Part shown: positions 44,479-57,216 of the stretch, one piece after another | How positions within the stretch are numbered: the stretch's first letter is position 1 | Layout of the letters: the number at the start of each line of letters is the position of its first letter | Source: Candidatus Nanosynbacter sp. TM7-087 | GTDB taxonomy: Bacteria > Patescibacteriota > Saccharimonadia > Saccharimonadales > Saccharimonadaceae | Assembly (NCBI RefSeq): GCF_022828365.1 | Contig: NZ_JAJQJU010000001.1 | Location: forward strand, 434,001 to 498,000 | Length of the DNA stretch: 64,000 nt | Direction: 5' to 3' | Notes under the pieces: generated by a model | What the model saw: only the letters and a program-made list of their open reading frames with translations | Told to the model about the DNA's origin: nothing | Database searches by the model: none | Made by a program: the position numbers and the translations under genes

Positions 44479-46980
44479 TTAGCTAACAATATTCACCAAC
44501 TTACCCGGAACATAAACCATCTTTTTAGGTGGTTTATTGTTTGTGAACTTCTGAACATTCTCATCAGCTAGGGCTGCCGCTTCAACACCCTGCTTGTCCA
44601 TATCACTCGGTAGTTCAAGTTTCGCACGAAGCTTGCCGTTCACCTGAACTATAATAGTCATCACGCTGCTCTTTAGATATTTTTCATCCCACTTTGGCCA
44701 GTGACCAACATGAACTGTATCACCATGACCCATTTCATGCCACAATTCCTCTGTGATATGCGGAGCAAAAGGCGCCAAAATCTGAATCAAGCTTTCTAAT
44801 GCAAATCGCCATTCATCTGACATGTCAATTCCGTGCGATTCTTTTATCTTATACAGACCATTGACCATTTCCATCATCGAAGCCACGGCCGTGTTAAACT
44901 TCTCATCTTCAATGTCACGAGTAACTTTTTTAATCGTCAAATGAGTTAATCGCAATAATTCTTGAACTGTTTTTTCATTCGCGTCAAGAGAATCGCTTGG
45001 ATTCTTATCAACGAACTCCTGAACCAAGTTCCATGCTCGATTTAAGAACCTGTAAGTTCCCGGAACACCACGAGGGTCCCATGGCGCATCCATGTCATAA
45101 GGAGCAATGAACATTTCGTAAACTCGCAACGCATCAGCGCCATATCCACTATCCATAATCTCCATCGGATCAATGACATTACCCTTAGACTTGGACATTT
45201 TCTGACCGTCTGGTGCCATAATGTACGCATTGTACATCATTCGCTTGAAAGGTTCTGGAGTCGGAACGAGATCGAGCTTATAGAAAAATCGCATCCAAAA
45301 ACGACTGTATAGCAAGTGAGCCACGGCGTGGTCGGCACCATTGTAATAATCAACCGGCATCCAATGGCTAATTCTCTCAGGATTCCATGCTTCATTATCA
45401 TTGTGCGGGTCGAGATATCGTAAGAAATACCAGCTAGAGCAAGCATAACCATCCAAAGTATCGGTCTCGCGTCGACCTTCTACCCAATTGTCGCCATCAG
45501 GCTTACTTTCTGTAATCGGTACAGTTTTTCCAGTTTCAACATCCACCCATACTCGCACCCAATCATCAACCTGAGCCAAAACAGAAGTATTACCGCCCGT
45601 TGGCTTAAAGTTATCCACCTCTGGCAAAATCACCGGCAAGCATTCATCAGCCACGGCAATTGGCGCACGACCATCAACATGAACAATTGGAATCGGAGCA
45701 CCCCAATAGCGCTGACGAGAAATTAGCCAATCGCGCATTTTATACGTGGTTTTGCTTCGCCCAGAATTCTGCTGCTCCAGCCACGCAACAATTTGCTCGC
45801 GAGCATCCTCACTCCTGGTCCCGTTAAATTGTCCGGAATTTATCAATTCACCTTCACCAGAATAACAGCCGACATCAGCTGAATGCTCAGGCTTATCAAT
45901 AACCTGGACAATCGGCAAGTCAAACTTCTCGGCAAACGCAAAATCGCGCTCGTCGTGCGCTGGCACAGCCATGACTGCGCCGGTTCCATAGCCGCCCAAA
46001 ACATAATCCGCCACCCAGATTGGCAATTTTTGACCATTGACTGGGTTTATGACATAACTTCCCGTAAATACGCCCGTTTTTTCTTTATTCTCTTGACGTT
46101 CAACATCAGATTTTTGTTGCGAAGCTTGGACATACGCTTCAACCTTTTCGCGCGTATCAGAATTGACCAACTGAGGAATCAGAGGATGCTCCGGCGCCAA
46201 AGCTACATACGTCGCGCCAAATAACGTATCAGGACGAGTTGTGAAAACTGTAATCTTGGAATCTTGATCGCTAACAGCAAACTCAACTTCCGCGCCGACC
46301 GATCGACCAATCCAATTCTTCTGCATGGTTTTAACCATTTCCGTCCAATCAAGTGCATCGGTTGCCTCTAAAATTTCATCTGCATACGCCGTAATTCGGA
46401 AAAACCACTGCTTGAGATTTCGCTTGGTTACAGGATTGCCGCAGCGCCAACATTTGCCACCTTCAACCTGTTCGTTAGCAAGCACTGTGTTATCAGTTTC
46501 GCACCACCATTGCGGCTGCTCTTTTTGATATGCCAAATCGTGCTTGTATAATTGCGTAAAAATCCACTGAGTCCATTTGTAATATTCTGGATCGGCTGTA
46601 GAAATTTCTTTTGTCCAATCATAACTAAACCCAAGTCGCTTCAATTGCTCCTTAAAGTGGACTTTCGCCTCATCGTGCGCTACACGTGGCGTTTTTCCGA
46701 CTTTAATAGCGTAATTTTCAACCGGCAGACCAAAGCTATCCCAGCCGATTGGATGATAGACATTATAGCCCTGCTGGCGCTTGAATCGCGCCTTGATGTC
46801 AGCAAATTGAAAAGTACGACCGTGACCAATGTGAATTCCCGCCCCTGTAATCCCCGGAAGCATGCTCAAGCTGTAATATTTCTGTCGGGTCGTGTCATTA
46901 AAATCAACCGCGTAAGTGCCGTCAGCCTCCCATTTGTTTTGCCATTTTTGTTCAATTTCTGTCGGATTATAGCGTCTCAT
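44479..46980 (-). CDS. leuS: Leucine--tRNA ligase
   Basis: 833 residues. HIGHGRTFQFADIK is the class I HIGH motif, QKMSKSKGNVIDP the KMSKS loop. A CWRC zinc pair and the CP1 editing domain (TTRPDTLFGATYVALAPEH) are present. Full-length. TATAAT seven bases before ATG. Confidence 0.97.
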   Translation of the reverse strand: MRRYNPTEIEQKWQNKWEADGTYAVDFNDTTRQKYYSLSMLPGITGAGIHIGHGRTFQFADIKARFKRQQGYNVYHPIGWDSFGLPVENYAIKVGKTPRVAHDEAKVHFKEQLKRLGFSYDWTKEISTADPEYYKWTQWIFTQLYKHDLAYQKEQPQWWCETDNTVLANEQVEGGKCWRCGNPVTKRNLKQWFFRITAYADEILEATDALDWTEMVKTMQKNWIGRSVGAEVEFAVSDQDSKITVFTTRPDTLFGATYVALAPEHPLIPQLVNSDTREKVEAYVQASQQKSDVERQENKEKTGVFTGSYVINPVNGQKLPIWVADYVLGGYGTGAVMAVPAHDERDFAFAEKFDLPIVQVIDKPEHSADVGCYSGEGELINSGQFNGTRSEDAREQIVAWLEQQNSGRSKTTYKMRDWLISRQRYWGAPIPIVHVDGRAPIAVADECLPVILPEVDNFKPTGGNTSVLAQVDDWVRVWVDVETGKTVPITESKPDGDNWVEGRRETDTLDGYACSSWYFLRYLDPHNDNEAWNPERISHWMPVDYYNGADHAVAHLLYSRFWMRFFYKLDLVPTPEPFKRMMYNAYIMAPDGQKMSKSKGNVIDPMEIMDSGYGADALRVYEMFIAPYDMDAPWDPRGVPGTYRFLNRAWNLVQEFVDKNPSDSLDANEKTVQELLRLTHLTIKKVTRDIEDEKFNTAVASMMEMVNGLYKIKESHGIDMSDEWRFALESLIQILAPFAPHITEELWHEMGHGDTVHVGHWPKWDEKYLKSSVMTIIVQVNGKLRAKLELPSDMDKQGVEAAALADENVQKFTNNKPPKKMVYVPGKLVNIVS

Positions 46981-46996
46981 ATCTGTAATTATAGCA

Positions 46997-47035
46997 AATA
47001 ATCCCGCTCATTACGAACGGGATTATTATTAGGCA
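46997..47035 (-). terminator. Probable terminator of the 47046 gene
   Basis: AATAATCCCG (46997-47006) pairs with CGGGATTATT (47018-47027). Flanking A/T-rich bases give a weak T tract. It lies between the 47046-48128 gene and leuS. Confidence 0.6.
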
Positions 47036-47045
47036 ATTAAGTTAT

Positions 47046-48128
47046 TTACCTAGTCGAGGTTGATGATAATCCGCTCGAATACCCTTCCATAAAACCTTCT
47101 ATAAACTCTTTCAAGCTCTCAGCGTCCGACGGTGCCTTAATCTCCTCAGACTTGTTCATGTTAATGTCAAATGAAATTTCTACAGAAGCCTTCTTGCTAT
47201 CACCTTTCAACTCTAAGGCTTTCAGTTCATGAGATGACCTATCAACCCACACCTTCAATGAAGATTCGTCAATAGATGATGATTCACTACTCTTGTAGCC
47301 ATTCGATTTTCCACACTTACTGAGAGCCTTGCCTGCTGATGAATTTTTAAGCTCATCACTAAATTTCGATAATTTACTGTTATCACCCTGCAGTTCAAAA
47401 CCACGCCCACCATTACGATCACTAATCTTTGAGTCTTTTATAGTGAAGAAGCTGTTCTTTTGATAAAGTTGAGCTACTTCCTTGCGAGCGCTTTCGTCAT
47501 TCTGAAACTTTTTCAAAGCATCAATGCCACACTTGTATTCATCGCCGATTTCATCTGGAGAAATCTTCATCCATGTATTACCCATTTTATCTATCTCAGA
47601 GCTCATCTTCCTCAAAGTCTGATCACGATAAGCCTCTATTTGAGCCCTTGACATCTTACCGCCAGACGAAGACTCCATAACTATCTCAAGCAAAGTGCCA
47701 TACAACTCCTTGAAGTTATTTATCTTCACATATATCGTCCCATCATCACCAAGAACCATATCACCATCTAGCGGAATACTCTTTTCAATTCCTTTGATAT
47801 TAAGCTTAGCGTCAATATTCGCCTTTGACTTTCCCGAATCAGTAGCAGTCTTTACGTTTAGCTCTATTTTTCCTTGGTCGCGCATATCAACAACTACCTT
47901 ACCGTTGGCAGTCATCTTCTTTGCCATAATAGCATTAGACACAGCATCCGTAACCATCTTTTCTGGATTCTGCCACCACAAGAAATAAACTAGCACAGCA
48001 GAAATAATAGCAATAAGAGCTATAACTCCCAGCACTATACCAATTATCAATCCCGTTTTCTTCTTTTTTGGTTGCATCGGTACGCCATTATATTGTGGCT
48101 GCGGTGCAGGTTGATTACCTTGATCCAT
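47046..48128 (-). CDS. Single-span protein with large extracytoplasmic domain
   Basis: 360 residues from the second of two adjacent ATGs, four bases after AAGGGGG. A Pro/Gln-rich cytoplasmic head and KKKK lead into a span (about residues 25-48), then a beta-rich outer domain in the style of LolA/LppX lipoprotein carriers: GKVVVDMRDQGKIELN, VLGDDGTIYVKINN and LKVWVDRSSHELKAL. Serine-rich end. The similarity is in fold style only; no family confirmed. Confidence 0.65.
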   Translation of the reverse strand: MDQGNQPAPQPQYNGVPMQPKKKKTGLIIGIVLGVIALIAIISAVLVYFLWWQNPEKMVTDAVSNAIMAKKMTANGKVVVDMRDQGKIELNVKTATDSGKSKANIDAKLNIKGIEKSIPLDGDMVLGDDGTIYVKINNFKELYGTLLEIVMESSSGGKMSRAQIEAYRDQTLRKMSSEIDKMGNTWMKISPDEIGDEYKCGIDALKKFQNDESARKEVAQLYQKNSFFTIKDSKISDRNGGRGFELQGDNSKLSKFSDELKNSSAGKALSKCGKSNGYKSSESSSIDESSLKVWVDRSSHELKALELKGDSKKASVEISFDINMNKSEEIKAPSDAESLKEFIEGFMEGYSSGLSSTSTR

Positions 48129-48170
48129 CATTCCCCCTTGTTTTGTATAACTTGAATTTAACATATCACA

Positions 48171-49460
48171 TTAATCTTTAAATTGTGAGAAAAATTGGTT
48201 TTTCCTAGCAATCCACTCCGGCGTTTGCCTGACTAAGTATTTATCGTCCTCAGTGCTATGAAGGTTGATTTTTATAGATTCCTCTAGCCATACGCCGCCG
48301 CTTGAACCCTTAAACAGAGCAACGCCTTCGGATTTCAATTTGTCGCGTACGAAAGACCCAGCCTCGATGGCATTCTTACATTCCTTCACCTGGCAACCTT
48401 TTTGACGAGCGGCCGGCGCCAAATATTGATTAGCCTTCTCACCAACCGTCACAACCCAATCCAACAAATCCGGGCTACAATGAGAACCAAGTTCAGCGTG
48501 AGCTTGCTCAAAAATCCCCTTTAAGCCATTCATATTGCCAAGCACAGCAATTCGCTGCGGAGTCTCAATTCGATACAAAGACTGCAAAGCCGCCAAGGCA
48601 GTCAACGGCGTCGAACTATAGCTATCATCAATCAACCAAGTATTATCCGCGCCCTTCAGCAAATTCATCCTGCCAGGCAGTGGACGCAAATTCTCTATAC
48701 CTTTTTTTATATTCCCCTCAGTTTCACCAAACACATACCCAATAGCTGCCGCCACGATCGCTGGACGAATATTATGCTCGCCAATTAGCTTAACGTTGAC
48801 TTCTAATCCATTAGGATTTTCTGGCGACATAATAAAGCCGTGATGTCCGTCTTTCAGGGAAAAATTACGATCGTCAAAATTATACTCCGCCACGGGATCA
48901 CTTCCGTAAGTAGTGATATTAGGATTCGTCAAAAAGCTAGCAAAACGCCCGTCGATGTCATCACGATTTATCATCGCCATTCGCGAGAAATTCGCCAGCG
49001 AAATCATCTCATTCGCCACTTCCTCCAAGGAATATTCAACCTGCATTCGACCATTCGTCACAGAAGTTACAACCGTAATATCTGGCACAACATAAGCCTT
49101 AAACCAATCATTATAGCCAAGTTCCTTTGGATTAAATTCCTGAACAATTACCTGGACTTCCGGTTTTTCGGCCTTAATTCTCTTCTTTACGGCGCGCATC
49201 ACTTTCCACCATTTGAACAAGCCTTTTTCAGGCATTTTCACACCCATCATCTGAAGGAAAACGTCTGCTTTCGTCTTCGGCTCTTCATTGCGAAGTTGAA
49301 TATCAAATTGTTGCGCCAAAACCGTACCGATAGCTATTTTTGCGCTAGCCTTTCCGGCACTACCAGTTATTGCCACAAGCTTCACATCTGGATGAACAGC
49401 AAAAAATTCTCGCACTAATTTTGCTAGTTTTTCTTCCCTTTTTTTTGAAACAGTAACCAT
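48171..49460 (-). CDS. MurF-like Mur ligase with altered P-loop
   Basis: 429 residues. The middle and C-terminal Mur ligase domains are clear: EHNIRPAIVAAAIGY, DDSYSSTPLTALAAL (MurF has DDSYNANP) and LGNMNGLKG. The ATP loop reads ITGSAGKASAK, where MurF has GSSGKTS; the Thr after Lys, which holds magnesium, is Ala. The N-terminal UDP-sugar domain is mostly missing. TATGAT six bases before ATG (leaderless). Could be a MurF variant or a ligase for another substrate. Confidence 0.82.
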   Translation of the reverse strand: MVTVSKKREEKLAKLVREFFAVHPDVKLVAITGSAGKASAKIAIGTVLAQQFDIQLRNEEPKTKADVFLQMMGVKMPEKGLFKWWKVMRAVKKRIKAEKPEVQVIVQEFNPKELGYNDWFKAYVVPDITVVTSVTNGRMQVEYSLEEVANEMISLANFSRMAMINRDDIDGRFASFLTNPNITTYGSDPVAEYNFDDRNFSLKDGHHGFIMSPENPNGLEVNVKLIGEHNIRPAIVAAAIGYVFGETEGNIKKGIENLRPLPGRMNLLKGADNTWLIDDSYSSTPLTALAALQSLYRIETPQRIAVLGNMNGLKGIFEQAHAELGSHCSPDLLDWVVTVGEKANQYLAPAARQKGCQVKECKNAIEAGSFVRDKLKSEGVALFKGSSGGVWLEESIKINLHSTEDDKYLVRQTPEWIARKNQFFSQFKD

Positions 49461-49489
49461 AACTATATCATACCATAAGCACTATAGAA

Positions 49490-49580
49490 GAGCTGCTACG
49501 CGCCCACCCGGGGCATATTTGAATATGTGTTTGTCTTTCAATTGGCAAGCATAGGAGAATGCCCCTATGCGTACCAGCTC
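49490..49580 (-). ncRNA. Candidate small structured RNA
   Basis: On the minus strand TTGTGT (49611-49616), 17 bases, CATAAT (49588-49593), then seven bases to G at 49580. The 91-base product begins GAGCTG and ends CAGCTC, which pair; TACG pairs with CGTA just inside. Inner hairpins CATAGG/CCTATG and CATATT/AATATG compete with a long-range GGGGCAT/ATGCCCC helix. No reading frame of note. Not recognised as 4.5S, 6S, tmRNA or a known riboswitch. Confidence 0.55.
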
Positions 49581-49635
49581 ATGTTTAATTATGCATTATC
49601 GCCCAAAAAAACACAAGCTTTATGTCTCACTGCGA

Positions 49636-52729
<3,094 letters not shown>

Positions 52730-52731
52730 AA

Positions 52732-53607
52732 TTACATCTTTGTTGCGTTATTTCTCAACCTTGCAATTCTATCTTCTAGCGGTGGATGAGTACTAAATAG
52801 TTTTGAGAAAAATCCGGGCTTCAAAGGATTATTCATGAACAAATTGGCAGTGGAAGAACTTTGTTTTTGCATTGGTCTGCCGTATTGGCGCAATTTCTCC
52901 AGCGCGCTTGCCAACCCTTCAGTATCTCGTGTCAATAGCACACCTGAGGCATCCGCCAGATATTCACGCTGCCTGCTGACCGCCAATTGAGTTATCGTTG
53001 CCAAAAGCGGCGCCAATATAACCACGATTAGCCCGAGAGCGTAGATGATAGGATTAACATCACTATCACGGTCGTCACTATAAAACATCATTCTAAGTGC
53101 CAAATCTGCAAATAACCCAATTGCGCTAACCAGACCAAAAGCAATCATACTCACGCGAATGTCGTAGTTGCGCACGTGACTCATTTCATGCGCCATAACC
53201 GCCTCCAGCTCACGCTTATCCATAATGTCTAAAAGCCCAGTAGTCGCACCAACAATTGCATGATTCGGGTCGCGACCAGTCGCAAAAGCGTTTGGAGCTG
53301 GATCATCGATAATATAGACTTTCGGCATCGGCACACCAGAAGCTATAGACAAATTTTCCACCACTCGCCAAAGTTCAGGAGCGTCATTTTTACTAATTTC
53401 CTGAGCGCCAGTCATCATCATAGCCAACTTGCCAGCTATGAAATATTGCAGCCAAGCATATAACATTGCACATATAAAAATGATGAGCGCTAATGAATAG
53501 CTATCAGTTGCCGCGCCGACAAATAAGCCGATAATTCCAATAATTATCACAAAGACCGACATTATCAATATTGTGTTGCGTTTGTTTTGAGAAACTGCAT
53601 TGTACAT
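52732..53607 (-). CDS. htpX: Membrane zinc metalloprotease HtpX
   Basis: 291 residues, M48 peptidase. VMAHEMSHVRNYD carries the HExxH zinc site; four spans, two before and two after it. SRQREYLADASGVLLT provides the third ligand. It degrades misfolded membrane proteins. Preceded by lemA and its terminator, a common pairing. Confidence 0.95.
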   Translation of the reverse strand: MYNAVSQNKRNTILIMSVFVIIIGIIGLFVGAATDSYSLALIIFICAMLYAWLQYFIAGKLAMMMTGAQEISKNDAPELWRVVENLSIASGVPMPKVYIIDDPAPNAFATGRDPNHAIVGATTGLLDIMDKRELEAVMAHEMSHVRNYDIRVSMIAFGLVSAIGLFADLALRMMFYSDDRDSDVNPIIYALGLIVVILAPLLATITQLAVSRQREYLADASGVLLTRDTEGLASALEKLRQYGRPMQKQSSSTANLFMNNPLKPGFFSKLFSTHPPLEDRIARLRNNATKM

Positions 53608-53620
53608 ATGTTAATTATAC

Positions 53621-53653
53621 CAAAAATCGCCCGCTAAAAATAGGCGAGCGATT
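53621..53653 (-). terminator. Terminator between lemA and htpX
   Basis: Minus-strand AATCGCTCGC pairs with GCGGGCGATT (plus 53625-53653), followed by TTTTT. One G-U pair. Confidence 0.8.
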
Positions 53654-53670
53654 TTCATTTCAAGGTTCAA

Positions 53671-54240
53671 TTAGAACTTTACTTCAACTGGATTTTCGAC
53701 GCTTGCACGGTCTTCAACGTCAAAGAATTCTTTAGATTGGAAGCCAAACATTCCTGCGATTATATTTGTTGGGAAAGTTTGGATCTTCGTATTCAGGTCG
53801 CGAACGCCACCGTTGTAGAATCGGCGAGCTGCTTGGATTTTATCCTCAGTGTCAACCAATTCTTGTTGCAATTGCAAGAAGTTTTGATTTGCTTTCAATT
53901 CTGGATAAGCCTCAGATACAGCGAACAAGCTCTTCAATGCACCTTCCAAAGCATTTTCAGCCTTAGCGGTTTCAGCCACGCTGCCAGCATTCATGATTGC
54001 TGAACGAGCTTCTGTGACCTTTTCAAACACTTCTTTTTCGTGTGTAGCGTAACCTTTTACCGAGTTGACCAAATTTGGGATCAAGTCAGTTCGGCGCTTT
54101 AGCTGAACAGTAATATCGCTCCACGCCTCTTCTACGCGGTTGCGCAGTACCACTAAGCTGTTGTACGCACCGATTACAACTCCTACGAGTGCTAATAGAA
54201 CTACTACTACAACAATAAGTACAATTACCAACGGACTCAT
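53671..54240 (-). CDS. lemA: LemA family protein
   Basis: 189 residues. One N-terminal span (residues 3-25) then long helices: [39 protein letters not shown] and [12 protein letters not shown]. This is the LemA signature (split for length: [17 protein letters not shown]). Usually next to HtpX, as here. Role in envelope stress inferred from the pairing. Confidence 0.94.
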   Translation of the reverse strand: MSPLVIVLIVVVVVLLALVGVVIGAYNSLVVLRNRVEEAWSDITVQLKRRTDLIPNLVNSVKGYATHEKEVFEKVTEARSAIMNAGSVAETAKAENALEGALKSLFAVSEAYPELKANQNFLQLQQELVDTEDKIQAARRFYNGGVRDLNTKIQTFPTNIIAGMFGFQSKEFFDVEDRASVENPVEVKF

Positions 54241-54288
54241 TTCTTACCTTTGTCCCTTTCCTATTCAATATTATTTTCTTTACAACTT

Positions 54289-54374
54289 TGGTGCGCAAGG
54301 CGGGAATCGAACCCGCACGACTTTTGGTCAAGGGATTTTAAGTCCCTCGCGTCTACCAATTCCGCCACTCGCGC
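54289..54374 (-). tRNA. tRNA-Leu (TAA)
   Basis: Minus strand: acceptor GCGCGAG/CTTGCGC, anticodon loop CTTAAAA giving TAA, a long variable arm, T-arm GGGTTCGATTCCC, discriminator A and encoded CCA. Confidence 0.94.
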
Positions 54375-54458
54375 TTATTTATATACAATCCAGACGCCTA
54401 CACGCCAGACTGCTTATATTATACTATATTCACTAAGTAAATTGTACAATTTCGCAAA

Positions 54459-54489
54459 ATAAAAAATAGCCCAATACTCAGGACTATTT
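54459..54489 (-). terminator. Terminator after tRNA-Cys
   Basis: Minus-strand AAATAGTCC pairs with GGGCTATTT (plus 54464-54489) and is followed by a T-rich run. It closes the tRNA-Leu(GAG)-tRNA-Cys transcript. Confidence 0.75.
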
Positions 54490-54498
54490 ATCAAAAAT

Positions 54499-54572
54499 TG
54501 GAGGCACGTACGAGAGTCGAACTCGTCTAAAAGGTTTTGCAGACCTCTGCGTAACCGCTCCGCCAACGCGCC
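54499..54572 (-). tRNA. tRNA-Cys (GCA)
   Basis: Minus strand: acceptor GGCGCGT/ACGTGCC, anticodon loop CTGCAAA giving GCA, T-arm GAGTTCGACTC, discriminator T and encoded CCA. Confidence 0.94.
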
Positions 54573-54640
54573 ACCGCCTTTATTATATCAGATTTTGCAA
54601 AACATATCACGAACAGATCGTCTAATAGTTGCAATATGTT

Positions 54641-54728
54641 TGGTGCGAGCGAGAAGACTTGAACTTCCACGAGCGCAATGCTCACTAGCCCCTCAAGCTA
54701 GCGCGTCTACCAATTCCGCCACGCCCGC
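54641..54728 (-). tRNA. tRNA-Leu (GAG)
   Basis: Minus strand: acceptor GCGGGCG/CGCTCGC, anticodon loop TTGAGGG giving GAG, long variable arm, T-arm AAGTTCAAGTCTT, encoded CCA. Decodes CUC and CUU. Confidence 0.94.
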
Positions 54729-54752
54729 ATAACCACTTACCATTATACCCGA

Positions 54753-56543
54753 TTACGGGGTTTTGTAAACGGACTTTTTCTCCGTCGCCCAATATTGAAC
54801 ATCAACATAACGATCGACGGGATTGACAACTTCGGTACTTGCGTCGAGAGCTTTAACGTTCCGAATATGGATATAGTCAAACTTCGGCTGATACAAGGCA
54901 ATTGCCGGGGCGTCTGCTTGCCAAGTGGCAGTAAACTTCGCGTAACGATCAGCGCGTTGCTTCGCTGAGATCTTAGATCGACCGCTCTCCAAAGCATCAT
55001 CCGCTATCGCATTATTGTAATTAGAGAAATTCAAACCATTGTTGGTTGCCTGTGAAGAATGCCAATAGGCGTAAACATCGGGGTCGCCCCCCAAGGAGAG
55101 TTCATAAACCAGCACGTCAAAATTGCGCGGCTGCAAAACTGTCTGAAGAATATTTTGAGTGGCATCATTTGGATCAACAACTTTAATATCCGATTCTATA
55201 TTCAGCTCGTCATACCAAACTTGAGCCAAATACCTGGTGACCTTTTCGTAATTGCTATTCTTCAAAACAACCACGTTGAGCTTTAACTTATCATTTCCCT
55301 TCTGACGAACATTATTCACACTCTTCCAGCCCTCGGCGTCAAGTAGAGATTTCGCTTTCTTGACGTCATAACTAGACGAATTCGAATTCTTTCCTAGGAA
55401 TTTGTTGAGCGTTGGACCAGATAATTCCTCTGTAGACAATGACAAAGATTGGCGCAGCTTGGATGTGTCGACACTAAGCGACAAAGCTTGGCGAACAGCT
55501 TTTGATCGCAAGAACTGACTGTTGTTATTAAACAGCGCGTAAACTCCGTTATTCAAAGAATGCGCTTCTGCGGCATACATAGATTTTACCTCGGCGGATT
55601 GATCGTTATAAATCAATTCTGGAGTTCCTGTAATTTCTCGCGTACGCAAACTTTTCGCAATATCATCCTGCGTCGGATACGCGTACAACTGGAATCGCTC
55701 TAACTTAGGAGTGCTGCCATAATAATTGCTATTCGACTGCAAATATAGCACTTTTTTACTGCCATCACTAGTTGCATTCTGCAACAACCTAAAGGCGAAT
55801 GGACCGCTGGATATAGGCGACTTATTAAAATCATGTTCACGTAAATTCGACGGTTTAACATCTTTTAATATATGTTTAGGAATAATCGGGAATGTCAAAG
55901 CGTGGACAAACGGCGAATATGACGACGGCAAGATAAACTTCATCGAATCGTCAGACACTTTCTCGAATTTTATAGACTTCCAGCCAGATATCTCAGCTCC
56001 AACTTCTGGATTCGCTAATAACCTCAACGTAAAGATTACGTCGTCCGCCGTTAAATCTTGCCCGTCTGACCACTTCAAGCCCTTCTTCAACTTAACCGTA
56101 TATTCAGTTTCTTTATCGTTCACGCTGACGCTATCAGCCAAATCAGCCTTGATATTGCCCGTTGAGTCATATCGATACAAACTAGAAAACAGCAACTTTG
56201 CGGCGGATTTTTCAGCATTGGTTTTTGCGAAAATCGGATTTAAGTTTTCCAAAGGACCCAGCACACCCTCAGAATATGATCCGCCAGAAGTATACGCCAT
56301 TGTCGTGAAAGAATTGCGAGAAATATGCCACTGCACCGCACTGGCGCCAATCATCACCAATACTAGAATAATCCAAACAGAAACCCGACGTCGCACATTA
56401 GACAAACGATCTAACCTGGATGTCACGAATTTATGTGCATGACGCAAGCTTCCCTTTTCAATCTTGCGCAGACGCTTATTGACATCTTTACTGGAAACTT
56501 TTAGCCGCGCAAAACGATTCCATGACGAATTATCCGAGCTCAA
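54753..56543 (-). CDS. Membrane-anchored peptide-binding protein (ABC type, family 5)
   Basis: 596 residues. A basic cytoplasmic head (residues 1-52), one span (about 53-72), then the SBP_bac_5 fold: LNPIFAKTNAEKSAAKLLFSSLYRYD, GLKWSDGQDLTADDVIFTLRL and DALESGRSKI. It captures oligopeptides. There is no lipobox; the uncleaved anchor is a peculiarity. Fits an organism that lives on its host's peptides. No permease genes are adjacent. Confidence 0.88.
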   Translation of the reverse strand: MSSDNSSWNRFARLKVSSKDVNKRLRKIEKGSLRHAHKFVTSRLDRLSNVRRRVSVWIILVLVMIGASAVQWHISRNSFTTMAYTSGGSYSEGVLGPLENLNPIFAKTNAEKSAAKLLFSSLYRYDSTGNIKADLADSVSVNDKETEYTVKLKKGLKWSDGQDLTADDVIFTLRLLANPEVGAEISGWKSIKFEKVSDDSMKFILPSSYSPFVHALTFPIIPKHILKDVKPSNLREHDFNKSPISSGPFAFRLLQNATSDGSKKVLYLQSNSNYYGSTPKLERFQLYAYPTQDDIAKSLRTREITGTPELIYNDQSAEVKSMYAAEAHSLNNGVYALFNNNSQFLRSKAVRQALSLSVDTSKLRQSLSLSTEELSGPTLNKFLGKNSNSSSYDVKKAKSLLDAEGWKSVNNVRQKGNDKLKLNVVVLKNSNYEKVTRYLAQVWYDELNIESDIKVVDPNDATQNILQTVLQPRNFDVLVYELSLGGDPDVYAYWHSSQATNNGLNFSNYNNAIADDALESGRSKISAKQRADRYAKFTATWQADAPAIALYQPKFDYIHIRNVKALDASTEVVNPVDRYVDVQYWATEKKSVYKTP

Positions 56544-56553
56544 ATCTATTCTC

Positions 56554-56790
56554 CTATTTTTGCAATCCCGGCAAAATCATACTTGCCAAAATCGATAGCA
56601 CAAAAATCACCGCAAAAACAATAGTTACATCAAACAAGTTTTTATCAAATCCGCGACGAGTAGTGAATAATTCCCCAGACGAGCCGAATCCTGCACCCAA
56701 ACTTGCGCCTCGTTGTTGCAACAAAATTGCGATAATCATCAGTACGGCAGATCCAAGCGTCACGTACGGTAAAATTGTATCAATTGACAT
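56554..56790 (-). CDS. secG: Preprotein translocase subunit SecG
   Basis: 78 residues, two spans with LLQQRGASLGAGFGSSGELFTTRRG between them, the typical SecG loop. GGAG Shine-Dalgarno. Part of the SecYEG export channel. Confidence 0.92.
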   Translation of the reverse strand: MSIDTILPYVTLGSAVLMIIAILLQQRGASLGAGFGSSGELFTTRRGFDKNLFDVTIVFAVIFVLSILASMILPGLQK

Positions 56791-56791
56791 A

Positions 56792-57166
56792 TTACTCCTT
56801 TTCTTCCCGCTGCAAAACCAGCGCGCTACTTATAATATAGTTTACCAAACTCAATATAATCCCGGCAATAATTGAATGCGCAAAAGTCATAGAAATTCCT
56901 GGCGCCAAAGCGAGCGAGATATAAACCATAAAGCCGTTCACAATTAAGGTGAACAGTCCTAAAGTCAGTAGAATTGCTGGCAGAGCTAAAATTGTAACAA
57001 TTGGCTTCAATACGCTATTCACTACCGAAAATATCAACCCCGCTATCATAAACGTCCACACAGAAGTTGCGCCCGGAGTTTCATTTCCAAGTAGCCGCAC
57101 TGCAACCCAAATACCTACCGAGTTAAGAATCAGCCGAATTAAAAACGTCGCAAATTGTCTTTTCAT
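56792..57166 (-). CDS. Phage holin family 4 superfamily membrane protein
   Basis: 124 residues from ATG 57166; TATAAT lies seven bases upstream (leaderless). Four spans, with NSVLKPIVTILALPAILLTLGLF typical of this family (split: NSVLKPIVTILALP, LLTLGLF). Widespread chromosomal protein of unknown role; it is not evidence of a prophage. Confidence 0.82.
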   Translation of the reverse strand: MKRQFATFLIRLILNSVGIWVAVRLLGNETPGATSVWTFMIAGLIFSVVNSVLKPIVTILALPAILLTLGLFTLIVNGFMVYISLALAPGISMTFAHSIIAGIILSLVNYIISSALVLQREEKE

Positions 57167-57216
57167 TAGTCTTATTATATATAATTTATGCTTTATTGTC
57201 GATTGGTCGCCCAAAC

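Noticed and set aside
56792-57166. Prophage sign from a holin-family protein
   Set aside because: This family is common on bacterial chromosomes; no capsid, terminase, portal or integrase genes are present.
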